Part shown: piece by piece, positions 36,249-49,200 of the stretch | Layout: every line of letters begins with the position of its first letter | How positions within the stretch are numbered: position 1 is the stretch's first letter | Source of the DNA: Gymnorhina tibicen | Lineage: Eukaryota; Chordata; Aves; Passeriformes; Artamidae | Assembly: GCA_013399875.1 (NCBI GenBank) | Contig: VXAZ01007537.1 | Coordinates: 938,862 to 1,002,861, forward strand | DNA length: 64,000 nt | Direction of reading: 5' to 3' | The notes under the pieces: model-generated | Told to the model about the DNA's origin: nothing | The model's database searches: none | What the model saw: the letters and a program-made list of their open reading frames with translations, nothing else | Translations under genes and position numbers: made by a program

Positions 36249-39200
36249 AAGACCCACAGTGAAAAGAGATTCCCATCCAAAGACTTACTAACAAAATACA
36301 CAAACAGTACTAAAGAAATTATTTCAAGGTCGTGTAATTGGCTTATGTCTGAAACAAGAACAGGAAAAAAGTTCTGACCACTGTGCCAAACTGCTACACT
36401 TTCTGACATTGCCACAACAGACTAGGGATATTTCAAATCTGCAGTTGCTTAAAAAAACCCATGTGGAAAGCAAATAACAAGTACTGCGGAGCACAGTCAC
36501 ACCAAAATACATATCACTTCAAAGGCTCTAAGTCATATGAATAATGGAAGGTTCTGCAAGCAATTCAAGCAATTATGATATTGTACTTCTGCATATTTCA
36601 AGTGGATTTTACCAGTATTTTCTTTCTGGTTTTTTCTATTAGTCTTTTCATGATGAAAAATGCTATTACATTTGCTTTTCTAAGTGCAATTTGCTTCATT
36701 ACCAAAGTTTAAGTGACAGCTACCCATGTGTTCTAGAAACACATACTAAAAGCAAAACTAAAACCATCCCAAGACTGAAAGAAAACACCTTGTGAATACA
36801 ATTTGAATGCAATTGTTTTAGAAAAACAATTATTCTGTCATCTTCTTAGATTAATGAAATCTTTCAGAAGACATTAAGAGAGAACAATCAAACTACTAAT
36901 TTCTTATTCAGTCTTTAAAACTATCTCTGCCTAGTATCAAATCTTTAAGAAGCAGATCTTTCATGTCTTCCAAAGTAAATAAGGTCCCTGTAACACCGCA
37001 CACCGAGTGAAAGTCTCTGGTGATGGGAGTGTGGCTGCCAGAGTGGCTCCTGAATGGTCAGACAGGATAGATGCTTTAATTTCTTTCACATCTCTCACTC
37101 TTCTGTTTTCAATACTATTTAGTATTTAGTTCAGAAACAATTCCATACATTTCAATATTCTTCCTGCATCTCCCCACATTTCCAGTTCTACTACAGCTTT
37201 TCTGAGGTAAAGGATCATCACTGCATGCAGTGGCCTAGGTGTGGGCCCAGCATGGTTTGTAAAATAGTATAATGATCTTTCCTGTTTTGCTCAAATTTGG
37301 AATAATTCTGAATATTTGTGTCCTCTTTGACAATAACAGAACACTGAACTAATGTTTTCAAGTAATTATCTATTATTTCTGATTAAAACATCCCACCTAA
37401 CTCAGATACAGAGTCCATCCAGACTTAAATACGAAATATTTCATTTTTTCTGTCCCCAGCCTATTTGGTCTGTGATACGTTGCCCTAGTGCAGCTTGGGA
37501 AATGAATAGCAAGTATTTCATTAAAATTTTGTGGAGCTTGACTGTATAATCTTTGACAGAATGGCTCCTACTGGATGCCATGGGTAGTGAGATAATTATA
37601 TATGTGAACAAGGATATCAGAGAGATATCTCTACTGCAAACAGAAAAAGTGCCACACACATTTATGACATTCTAAATTACTGCTTGGACAGGAACATTTG
37701 TATGCAAATAAATAAATAAATACAGCAAAATAGAGTAAATAGAAGAATCTGAGATGTCAACAGCTACCCAACAGAATAATTTAAAAAGCGTAAAATCATT
37801 ACAAAAAGCACATACAGTGAACAGCAGAGGCTTAAAGACCCCAAGATCCATTAATCAGAATGGACAATTGTTGATCCTTTGAGTGTGAAATGGGATTTTG
37901 TTTCAGCAGAACAACTTCAGATAAAATGGACACAGGAAATAAAAAAATCCTGTGTTAGGGGTACCATCTAATGTTAACTCCTTTTCAAACCTCTCACCTT
38001 TTTGATTGAATAACACCAAATCAGACAGGCTTCCTGGCTCGGGGAATACTGAGTACATAATGTTTCAGCTTCTGATGTTTATTAATGTAGCTAACCCACA
38101 TTAGGGTTCAGCCATCTGACCTACACACATGAATTAAATAAGTTTTTCATCCCTGCCAGTATCTAATAATCACATGAACAGTAATACCCAGCTTTTTGAG
38201 CTTTAACAGTTGCAGAAGCCTCACCTATTATGTTGGCATCCTAGGTCTGCTAATTGTTGGTTTCTGACAATACAACAGTAGTGCTTAGAGGAGAACTTTA
38301 TTTGCCTACGACACAAGTGAGATTTCAAAGTAGACTTGTACCTTGGTTGCATACAACAGGCCCACAGCTACTTTTTGCTGTCAGTACTGTATGAATCCTT
38401 CACAAAACCATATATTTGTCACAGAGGAACCAAAAACCTTAGCCTGAAGCAAAGTAGATGGAAAAGGAGATGGAATTCTTTCTTTTTTTTTTAATTGACA
38501 AAAGTGATCATTACTGAGCATACTGTCCAGTGCAAGAAAGGAGGAATATGAAGGAAATAATAAATATACTCCTTATTTCTTTGTATCACACAATTACCTT
38601 ACACTAACAGAAAACACAGGATTATTTCATTCTGTAGATTAGATAAATCAAAAGTTCACCCTTCAAGAATTGTGTTATCTTCTTAATTAGGACATGAGTC
38701 AGTTTGGGAAAAAAACATAATTGTTGCCAAAACACTGCAAATTTTGTTAAAATAATAAATGTTAGAAGTGGAAGAAGCCATAATTTATCTCTTTTCAGGC
38801 GCCAGTGTTATATAGCCTAAGGTTAATATGACATGAAAGCTAAGTATATATTTTTAATTTTTCTGAACTTGAAAGCTTTTCAGACAACATTTGGCATTTT
38901 GGTTCTGAGGATGCAATGGGCACGGTTTTTATGTATCACAGAGCAGGCAGATTTCATGCTCTTGAATTTAATTACATAAGCATCAATGCACACATCTAAG
39001 ACATGGTTTTTGAAGTTATTCTTCTATATGCTAGTTTCTAGTAAAGAAACTGAGGAAAAAATACTGTATATTAAAATTATATTACTTAATAATAGCAAAA
39101 TAATCATTATAATTAAGCATATATTTAATATGCTATTATGGTTCATTTAGAATATATTGTTGTTATTATTATTATCAATCTATAAGCTACACAACATGTT

Positions 39201-42030
39201 TTTTAAAGGTGTGTTCATATATTCTTTCTAATCCAACTACTGATAGAGCTCCAGAACTAGTAAACAAAGTACCAAAGGTTCTGAAACTCTTTATTTTCAA
39301 GGATGGCAGCAATGCTCCTTGTTTTGAGGCAGTATTTACTTTAAGAGTGTTCTCAATAACTTTATTAAAGTTAATTATTTCCAGGCATAGTGAGGTCATT
39401 TCAAATTTTTGAAAACCTAAAATTTGAAGTTAGAAAGTACAAGCCAGAAGGATACAGTTATGAAACATTTCTAAATAGCTTGTAATGGGGATCAATCTGT
39501 GGTTGGCATAATACAAAATTTTTCAAGTATATTGAATAGGAAACTGGACTCCAGATTGTCTTTATCTCAATTGCATGTTAGTTTTCATTTCTATCTTTTT
39601 CTTTCACTTCTTTTCCCATTCTTCTCACATACTTCTGCTTGCATTCAGCTGCTTTCAAAACAAAGCAGGGTTTTTTCCCTCTGAGTCTGATAGGATGTAT
39701 CATATGTTAACACAAATACCCAGAAACCCCCCAATAGTAGCATTTTTACTGTGTTATGGATGACCGAATCAGTAGGGATCAAGCATTTTTCACTGACCAT
39801 TTCAGTTTGGGTAATAGTGTTGCTGACCAGTAGATGACCTCTCTTTCTGTTTCTCTTAGTGGCCAACATGTTTCTTTTCCTCTTGTACCCACAGAAGAAT
39901 AAATCTGGGGTTTTTGTGATGAGTCTTCTTTGGAATATAAACAGAACAACAAAATGATAATTTAGATTTTTTACTATTTTATTTTTTTGATAACACAAAG
40001 GAATATCTTGTTTCCTGTTTCTCTGCATTTAATATTCTTCAAAATTCAGTATTCTTGAAAACTCAGCATTCTTAAAATTCATAACCATAGAAATGAAACA
40101 TGCATTAATTTCAAATGAAACATTTGACCTAGAAAATAGAATTACTTAAATCTTATGAATTTACACTTCAACATTATCCTCCAGTTTTTAAATAGTTGAG
40201 TTCATTATTCTTTCTTTTAAAAACTGTATTAATATCTCAATTTTTCCATTGCATGTAACTTGCATTGATATAAACCAAGCAAAATGATTTTAAAAAATCT
40301 AAAAAACAATCCTGTTGTAACTTAGGTGAGATTAATTGAGTTTCAGCAGAGCTTAAGTACTGTACAATGTCTAGTGCAAGCTATTATGTGACAGTAGCTT
40401 TCTGATCAATACTGAAGTGGCCCACCAAACACAGCTTGTAGAAAAATTTTCATGAAGCAGAGAGGTGCAATATCCCCTCACCAGTTCCACTGATTTCACA
40501 ATATTATTTTTCAGGTATTCTTTTTCAAAGTTTTAATGATGTGTCTGCCAAGCTTAAATACATTAAGATTGGAAGACTAACATTTTCAATACCATAATCT
40601 AAATGTGAATCAACTGTGTTCATCTTAAAGTAGTTGATTTGGACAGTATCCTCCCAAAAAAACCAAAATGAGCACACGAGTTAGCTTTCTGCAGCCCTGG
40701 CACTTTTTAAGACAAAATTTAGTTATTTTCAAGAAAACTTAGTTTTCCTTAATACCTCAGTTCATCAGACTTACCAATTTTCTGTTTCACAGAGTTGTAT
40801 GTACCTTATTCCCGTCTCACTTCTAATTATTTTACAGTGTTAGGAATGATTATATGGACAGCTTGTGTAGTTTCTTGAGAAAATCAGACTCTATTGCTTC
40901 AGCTGAAAAAGGTAAGCTGGCTGATGCTAGTTGTGACTGAAGGCAATCTTTATACTTCTTTATTCCACTTAAAAAACCCCAGTATGTATATATTTGCATT
41001 GAAATGCAGGTATACGGTTAACCTTAGCAATTAAATTAATCCTTCAGCTTTAGAACACGGTTACACAACTTCTTGTGCTCTACCAGACCCATTTCATTTA
41101 CCTGATTTATAAATAAAGGTTATGTTGTGCTCTCAGGCATGACACTATAGAATTGCTCTCCAATACATGCACTCAAATTTCTCAATATCTCACTTGGCTG
41201 TAAGTCTCTCGAATACTTTAATATTTATTACAGAATTAAGCTTTCTCTTTTAAAAATTTACATTATGGGCAAATTTTTGACTCATTGAATTTCTGGGTGT
41301 ATCTTTTTCTATGTGTTGTAAAATTTCTGGAGTTTTTGAAACAATAAAACGTTTGAATGTGTGTTCTTGGCAGACAAATTTGCAAGGACTATAATAATCT
41401 ATAAATATTTGCAGAGTATAAACATCAAGGATAGTAAAAGGCTATTTATCACACTATAGTTTTAAGAGCTTATCATTAGGAGAAATGGAATAAAATGAAG
41501 CAAGATAAAATGTTAAGTGAAGAAGAAAAATCATCTTGACCAAGTTAACTAGTCCATGGAATTGTTTCCTATGGAAATTGATGGAATGCTCTTTGCTGTG
41601 ACTTTAAATTAGACTTGAGAAAACATGCTCAAGTGAACAATAAGGAACAATCACACTCCGGCAGAGACGAAGCAGATGACCTAATAGATCTTTCTCATCT
41701 TCTTTTTCAATGACTTCCATTCTTCTTTTCCTTTAGCTGATAAAACAGTATAGAAAGGAATGACCTCAAGGAAGGACTTGTTCTGTGTGACTTAATGTAA
41801 TGAAATAATTGCAACAATCTGAGCTGCAATTAAAATGAGAGCTTGGTGTGGAAATCAGGAACAGAGTTTCCTCTATATCAGCCATGATGAATAGTGGTCC
41901 TACCTGGATTGTTGGGAGACAGCCTAGGCCAGAAAGTAAAATCAGCCTGCATGTGTCCTGCTTTCATCTGGATAAGAGCTGCTTTTCTTCCTAGCAGTTG
42001 GTATAGTGCTGTGTTTTTGATTTAAGACCA

Positions 42031-42431
42031 TGTTTTGGTTTTCAGTTTCTTATGCTGCTCTGACAGCAAGAAGCTGGAGGCACAAGAATTTGAGAGGGGA
42101 TACAGCCAGGACAGCTGATCCAAATTGACCAAAAAGATATTCCATATCATATGGCATCATGCTGAACAGTAAAAGTTGGGAGGAATTGGCTGGTGGGTTG
42201 GTGGCCCACTGCCAGCAGGTGGTGAACAATTGCATTGTGCATCACTTGTTTTGTACATTCTTTTACCATTATTGTTATTATTTTTCATTAAATTTTCTGT
42301 CCTATTAAACTGTTTTTATATAAATGCCTGAGTTTTATCGGGTTTTTTTTCTGATTCTGTCCCCCATCCCACTGAGGGAGTGAGAAAATGTGTCTGTGGG
42401 GTTTAGCTGCCTGCCACATTAAGCCACAGCA
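42031..42431 (+). mobile_element. LTR of the same passerine ERV family, forward strand
   Basis: It starts TGTTTTGGTTTTCAG (remembered family start TGTCCTGGTTTCAG) and carries the U3 landmarks ACAGCCAGGACAGCTGATCC and GATATTCCATATCATATG (42136-42153). The R/U5 part follows, with CTATTAAACTGTTTTTAT and CCCCCATCCCACTGAGGG, and it ends CATTAAGCCACAGCA. The first part of U3 is deleted, so the copy is about 400 bp. No clear target duplication was found (GACCA on the left, GCACA on the right). It is diverged and carries no internal retroviral region. Confidence 0.83.
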
Positions 42432-43707
42432 GCACACTTAGTGAATAGCGCGTCACAAGGTGGGATATGACATCTTGGCTCGGGCATCCGTACTGACTGC
42501 CTACAGGCTGCCGGTGCCATGCAAATGGTTGGTTATTATCCAGAGAGAAACACACTTGTGACATGATTACAGGCAAGACCCACTACTCACCCAAAGCACT
42601 ATCATAACTGTCGCTGATACAGCTTAAAAGTAATTTCTACGGGTTTTTCATGAAGACAATTCCAACACTGGAACCTGCTGGTTGAAAACATGCCAAACAT
42701 AGTGACTTTCAGTGAAAAGATCATCTGTTTTGCATATGTATAGTGATTCTGTTGCTTGGAAATAGGAGAAGAATGTAATCAAGCTTGGATACCATTGTGG
42801 TTGTATTTTGCTCTTGGGAGTGGTTCATCTGCTTGATCAGATTTCCATTTTATTGCATTTTTTAAGCTAAGAAAAGATACTGTGCATGTCTCTGGAAAGG
42901 TTTTACACCCATATTTGGTATCAGAAGTGTGTATGCACCCCACTAAAGCAGAGTATATAACAGGACTCTTAATATTGATCCAGTGTTTCCTGTCACTGTA
43001 AAGTTCTCTGAAAATTTCGAGGTACCAGCAGTCAAATAAAATATCAGGTTGAATCAGTTTACCAAAACAGATCATCAGCTGAGGCTTTGCTTTCAATTTT
43101 GACTTGTAGCTTTCAATTTAGGGAATTTGCTGGGTCTGTATTTGTATCAGTACATCAAATGGGGTAAGAACCAACCAGCAGATCTGAAAACATTTTTCAT
43201 TTTCAGTTCCCTTTCCCTATTCTCTAGACTGTCTCTTACACCTGCTGTTGGATGAATAGAGAACCTCTGGGTTTTTTTTGGGAGAACACGGGCTGGCATC
43301 TCTCTGAATCATGCTAAGGGGTGACTAAACTTGAACAGGTCTGTATGTGCTAGAGTTCAAGCCCATGGCCTGATTACTTTAGTGCAGATGCTGCCACACA
43401 TGTATCTGGGACAGATTCATCTTCTTGTAGAGTAGAATTTTAAAAACAGATCAGATAAATGATGCTCCACAAGTGTCTATTTCACTTAATCTATTGCTAA
43501 AAGACCCTAAAAATTAGGTCAGCTATCAATGATACATTGTAGATATCTAAAAGTGGGATGCTACAAATTCCATCTTCATTCAGCTTAGATGAAGCTTTTA
43601 TGGAGATAACATCTGTCATGTGAGACTGCAGCCTGCAGGCCCACCATCCCAGCTGACCACTGACATATGTAACATGAAGTATACTCATAATCTGGGTCTG
43701 GGCCAGC
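42432..43707. other. Mostly unique sequence
   Basis: No gene or transposon recognised. The roughly 120 bases after the LTR are less AT-rich than the surroundings. Confidence 0.5.
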
Positions 43708-43834
43708 TGGGAAAGGGAAAGGAAAATGGAAATGGAAAGGGAGAGAGAGAGGGAAGAGGGAGAAGTAGAGGAAGAGGAGAGGGGAAGGGAAGGGAAGGGA
43801 AGGGAAGGGAAGGGAAGGGAAGGGAAGGGAAGAG
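43708..43834 (+). repeat. Polypurine tract with (GGGAA)n array
   Basis: The forward strand is almost purely A/G from about 43710. From 43781 to 43831 it is a near-perfect GGGAA pentamer array with ten GGG blocks separated by AA. Such spacing is suited to G-quadruplex formation on this strand, and the purine/pyrimidine asymmetry also to triplex DNA. These are inferences from sequence. Confidence 0.95.
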
Positions 43835-46082
43835 TATGCTTATGATCCTAAAAGTGTAAGTGAAACATATGTTTCTATTACATTTGTCAAAATGCCTGGT
43901 TTTAGAGTGAAAGCATTGATTGATGTCACCTGATTACCCTTGGGGTTCTATTCAAAAAACTGTTTTAGAAGGTTGCAAAGAGAGTTTTTACTTTTCAAAA
44001 CACCCCAGATGGATTTCAGTAAAAAATCCCCAATCTTTATTTTCTTAATGTTTCAAGACTATTATTTTAAATAAATAGTCCATCGTTTTAGGGTGTTATT
44101 TTTCATTTGTCTCTCCCTGCCTTCTTTTTCCTCCCCCATTTGCTACTTCTCTGCTGTTACTTTTCCTCACTATTCTTATGATGATGGTCATAATATATAC
44201 ACTGTTTCTAATGACAAAATAAACAATAAGAAATTAAAATGAAAATGAATGAAAAAGCTATGAGCAAGACCTGAGATATTGTTTCAAAATTTTAGTGAAA
44301 ATTTCCAGAATGAATAAATAAAAAATATAAATAATTTCAAAACTAGCAGTTAATCTTTCTAAATAAATATAAAACATCAAGATGCCTTTTTAAAAATTTT
44401 ATTTTCTGTTTCTTTCTTCATGCCACTGTCAGAGAAGAGGAAGGGCAACAAAACTAAGGATGAATAAAATAACAGTTGGTCCTCTACCATCAAGTTAGAT
44501 GTATTATCTTTGCAGTCAGCTGCTCACAGTCCACTGCACAATATATTTAGACATATGATTTAACTGTGTATTTAGCTGGCCTCTAAATAAGAATGTAGTG
44601 GTGGTGCTTTATTTTTGAGTTTGGTAACTATAGTTCTCAAACTTAGGTTCAATATAAGTGCAAATATTACAATTCTGACTATATGAAAGTATGAAAATGA
44701 GTTAAAATATCTTTGGCGCTAGAATTGTCTTAAATTTTATGTCATGCTAACAATATAGCTATTGACTGAAACATAACTGTAGCCGGTTTCACTTTGGACA
44801 TGGCTTCAAACATAATACAATAATTTAAAAACATTTGGCAAATTCTGATAAGGCTTTAGTTGGTGTAATACAGCTACCCACAAGTGACATAGTACATGTG
44901 GATGTGTTTTTTAAGATAGTCAGAATTGTTTCTCAACAGTCTTCCTGATATGACCACATTCCTTCTTCTTTCTGTGCTAATTCTCTTACCATGACACTTT
45001 CTTCTTCAAAACGTGCTCTCGAACTCTCCAAAAATGGAATTATCTAGGCCCTATCAATTTATCTGTAACATTCTTTTGGTCTAAATTTGTTGTTTCTACC
45101 AGATGGCTGGAACTGTGACCTGCAATTTATCTAACACATCCTAAAATTTATCTGACACATACAAAGAATATAATTGTTTTTTCACAGTCACATCAATTTG
45201 ATTACTGGTAGGCACCATCTCTATAGTCCACACAATTATTTTCCCTTCTCCTTCTCTTGGTTTTCATTTGGTGATGTGTCAGCTTGATATCAAAAGCTGG
45301 TCTCTGTGACAATGAAGTGTGGAGCAAGCTAAAACCTACTTAGTTCTTACTTGTATAAAAGTGAGATTTGATGAAAGTGGACTCTTTCAGGCTGAGAGGA
45401 TTGGATGTGATCCAGGTCCCAAGTTTAGACACAACCTGAAATATAAGGCCTTCATCCAGTGATTCATCTTTCATCATTTACTAGTCATTACAACAAGTTG
45501 CCTAGACACCTAGATCTTTAGGTGTTTCTTAATTTCTTTATATCCTTGTCATGTCATTCCAGAGTATTTAGTGGTGAGAAGGAATGAAAATAGCTCAGAT
45601 ACTCTTGGTAAAAAGATAGTGTTCAATTTATATTTCTAAAGTTTTGAGGAGTGTTGTGTAAGAGGTCATTGCCCTGAATACCTCCTCTGGTGAGCTGGGT
45701 CTCTGAGAAGGCATTGCTGTAGTAACTACCCAGTTCCACTTGCAAATACATTGTGGAATATATTTTCTCTTCTGTCTAGAAATTTAGCCTGGAGAGTAAG
45801 AATTTCAGCATATCTTCTAGTCCTATAAAACCTCCAAATAGGCTTCCAAAAATTCCAGAGAAATGACTGCTGCACATTTCACAGTTTGGCACTGAGTTAG
45901 GTGTACAGGATCTATATAAAAACAAGAATTGCATACACAAAAATTACAAACCTAATGTGTCCAGAATCCCTGGGAAATAACATGCATTCATAGGTCTAGT
46001 ATTGTCTATGGATTGCAGATACTGGTGCTCATACTTCTGCCAAACTTCATTAATTACTAATTTTTCATTAATGACATTAATG
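43835..46082. other. AT-rich unique sequence
   Basis: No gene or transposon recognised in this stretch. Confidence 0.5.
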
Positions 46083-46217
46083 ACAGTATCTCAGTTGGTC
46101 AGAGCATGGTGCTAATAGTGCCAAGGCTGTGCATTTTATCCCTGTATGGGCCATTTACTTAAGAGTTGGCCTCAATGATCCCTGTGCATTCCTTCCAACT
46201 CAGAATATTCTGTGAAA
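46083..46217 (+). mobile_element. TguSINE1-type SINE (tRNA-Ile head, CR1-like tail), forward strand
   Basis: The head TCTCAGTTGGTCAGAGC, then ATGGTGCTAATAGTGCCAAGG, is close to vertebrate tRNA-Ile (A box and anticodon arm). The B box has decayed (GCATTTTATCCC for GGTTCGATCCC). The junction TGTATGGGCCATTTACTTAA leads to the CR1-like tail AGAGTTGGCCTCAATGATCC, then CCTTCCAACTCAGAATATTC and TGTGAAATCA. It is the opposite-strand counterpart of the copy at 6195-6336 and better preserved. It is a retroposon, not a functional tRNA gene. Confidence 0.88.
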
Positions 46218-49200
46218 TCAAAAAAACTGTGACCAATAACAGATGGGAGTCCATACTTCCAAATCTGATCCAGCCAAGCCATAAGGCAAGGAAGCTAGCA
46301 AGAACCACTGAGTAAGTAAAAAGCATGTACTGAAGTGGCCCCAGCACAACTATAACAGGAAACAGGATTACTCTTCATGTTTAACATACCAGCTTTACTG
46401 GAAAGTTGGAAGACCTAGCCTTATCTCTGCTTCCTGAAAGACTGAATTCTCTTTATATTGTTTTGTCAGTAACAGAAATAAATTCAGTAATTACATAACT
46501 TGCCTTACCTGAACTGTGGCAAAGAACCACCACATTACCCCAGTAGGCCAGTTAGATGTTTAATACGCATTTCATGCTAGAATGTTCTTTCTTTGGTATT
46601 GTATGTACCTATTTTTCAAACATAAAGGAAAATCTGTTTGAATAGTCCCTGCAAATTCCTCATGTTAAGAAAGCAGACAAAGGAATGACACAGCTATTGG
46701 CCAGTGATTGTTTTCTTCATGAGTTCTTTAAACAGATAATGTATTTCTTTCTCTCTTGAATACAAAATATAAATTATTATGTTTCATCACCATTTAATGC
46801 TCCAAATTTCCCTACAAAAATAAATCCTTTTTGTTTTTCCTTTTTTTCTTTTTAGTGAAACATAGCCACTGTAAAAAAACCCAAACAAATGCTGTTGGCT
46901 AGTACTTGACCTCTGCTATAGGACAACTTTCAGTGGCAAATGGCTCTCAGTGTTGTCATAGTGAGGAACAGTTACTGCAACGGGACTTGAGAAGTAGGTT
47001 TTGTTCGATTAAATAAATGGGCAGCAAGTTCCAGTGTATTAATCTCATTTATGTTTATTTACAAAAATATAATTCCTGTTAATATGCTTGTAGTTGAGAT
47101 TCCTTGAAGAACAGCAGTAATACAGCTGCTGTTTATGAGCTATATATCAGAAGGTGTTTCTCTAATATGCTCCTAGAACAGACTCTGTGTCCTAGTTTTC
47201 AGTAAATCTCAGATTTTCCCTTGAGAATTATAGTTATTGTTTCACTTCTTTCTCTGTGGAATTGTTTACCAATCGTAAAGTCTTACACAAGACCATGAAT
47301 AATATAACCCTCACTGCCTTAGACCTTGTGCTGTCATTTACCCCAGTTCTAAATGATTTTCAAAAAGAAATATTAGTACCCCTGTAATATAATGTTAACT
47401 GATGTTTTAGGATATATATTCTTAAGTGTGCTCTTTGAATAATAATCAATAATCAAGCAAGGTACACAGCAGTAGGAGGTAAGTCCCACTATGTTATGTA
47501 GCTTCTTAAATGTACTTTCTAGCGAGGGTAAAGTCTGAACCACTGACAGCATGATAGGGTATGGGCAAGTAATAACACAGATATGATTTTCTAAACCAGT
47601 AACAAAGAAAATTCCATGGAGGAAAGATTGTAGAAGGAAAGAATTAGAAACTAATGTCAGGAAGTCAGTCTGTGTGCATACAGCTACAGTCCTCGTCATA
47701 ATTATAACAACTCTGAAGAGCATCCTTTTAACAATTTTAGTCTTCTCAAGGGTACATGAAACCTGATGACAGAAAGTACTTTAGAGAAATCTGCAAAAGA
47801 GAAATAAAATGTGATTCAGCAGCAAAAATAAGACAGTTTGAAATGGAGAGAAGAGGCATTATGAAAGTCCTAAGACCACAGGGAATGTTATACTGACATT
47901 CAAAGAAACCTGTACAGGCATGGAAGACACAGCACTAAGTGGGTCTTAAAAAAGCATTTATCATTGCGGAGGGAAATGAGAAAGTGAAGTTTTTTATTTA
48001 CTGATGCACTGAAAGATAACAAGAACTGAATGTAATAACCCTTCATAGGGATAAAAAAAAATAAAGCATACTCCAGCAATTGCTTAAAATGCCTGTATAC
48101 AAAGATACTGTATTTTTACATTCTTTTTGCCCTACAATCCCTATGTCCTCTCTTCTCAAAAAAAAAAAATCCCCCAAACCAAGCAAAATATTAGAAGAAA
48201 TATTTTGTTAAAGATAAGGATGCAGGTATTTTCATGCACTTGGAGACTTTGTGAGATATTCACAAGTCTTCAGTTAAAAACTGGGCCAGAAGAGAAACCA
48301 GTACTTGTAGTAACTATGACTGAATGCTTTAAGGACCGAATCTTCTGCCCCAGAATTGCCTAAGTTAGGAAACAGTGTCCATTCAAGACAAATGACAGAA
48401 GAATATGCAAGGATGTATTTATGGTCTCACACTGAGGAAACTGAGGACAAAAGCAAGAGCTTTTAATGGCATAAGCAATAGCAGAGCACATTTTTACTTC
48501 GGCATAGGTGAGTAGACTCACAAAAGGAAACAGCCCAGAACAGTCATCTTTGCAGAAGGGAAACAAAATCAAAAAAAACAGCATTAAGAGACACCTATTT
48601 TCTAAACCATGAGAAAACATCAAAGAAACCAGGAGAATTGATAGCAAAACAAGACAAAGAGGAAGGAGACTTCCCGTGCCCTAAGTTGTAAGCTCACTGG
48701 TAGTCTGTTGCCATTAGAAGAACATGAGGAAAATAATTTTAAGAAAATGAGGGAACACTCAAAAAAAGAGGCCAAAGATGAGGCCACATATATACAAATA
48801 AGTAGGTCTGATTCAGATAAGTACCACACAAATTATGAACCAACAGAACAGTAAGCCCTGCAGTGGGACCTCAGCCTTGTGAGGTACTCACAGACTCAAG
48901 ATAGCAGAAACACAAAGACCCCATAGATGTTAATTAAGATCTGGATACAGGTGAGAAAGGGTAAATGATAACCCCATTTAGATTTCTATGATGGGGTTTA
49001 TTTAAGAACCAAGGCGATAAAAGATTTTCCCCTACCTGATTATGTCTTACACTTGTTCCCCCAACAGTGCTCTCAGTAGGTCTCTCCTTCCCTGAAGGTT
49101 TCTCCTGGTCTAGGAATACTGGACACAAAGTTGTATTGGGTAACTTCCCTCTGGTCAGAATCTTCACCTTCTTTCCAAGACTGATTTTTGTTTCCAACAC

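Larger units (their letters stand above)
33841..42030. other. AT-rich sequence, no gene recognised
   Basis: About 8.2 kb with no recognised transposon. It contains a 43-bp inverted duplicate (listed separately), a coding-like open frame at 34574-35004 on the minus strand (listed separately), and an (AAAT)4 run near 37707. A small less AT-rich patch at about 36985-37065 was not identified. Confidence 0.5.

Noticed and set aside
42026..42436. Target duplication GACCA/GCACA for the 42.0 kb LTR
   Set aside because: Only three of five positions match, so it is not supported.
43620..43859. 79-codon ORF with a Gly/Arg/Glu/Lys-rich repeat
   Set aside because: It is the translation of the (GGGAA)n purine tract.
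46083..46156. A functional tRNA-Ile gene
   Set aside because: The B box is decayed, the acceptor stem does not close, and a CR1-like tail follows directly, so it is a SINE head.
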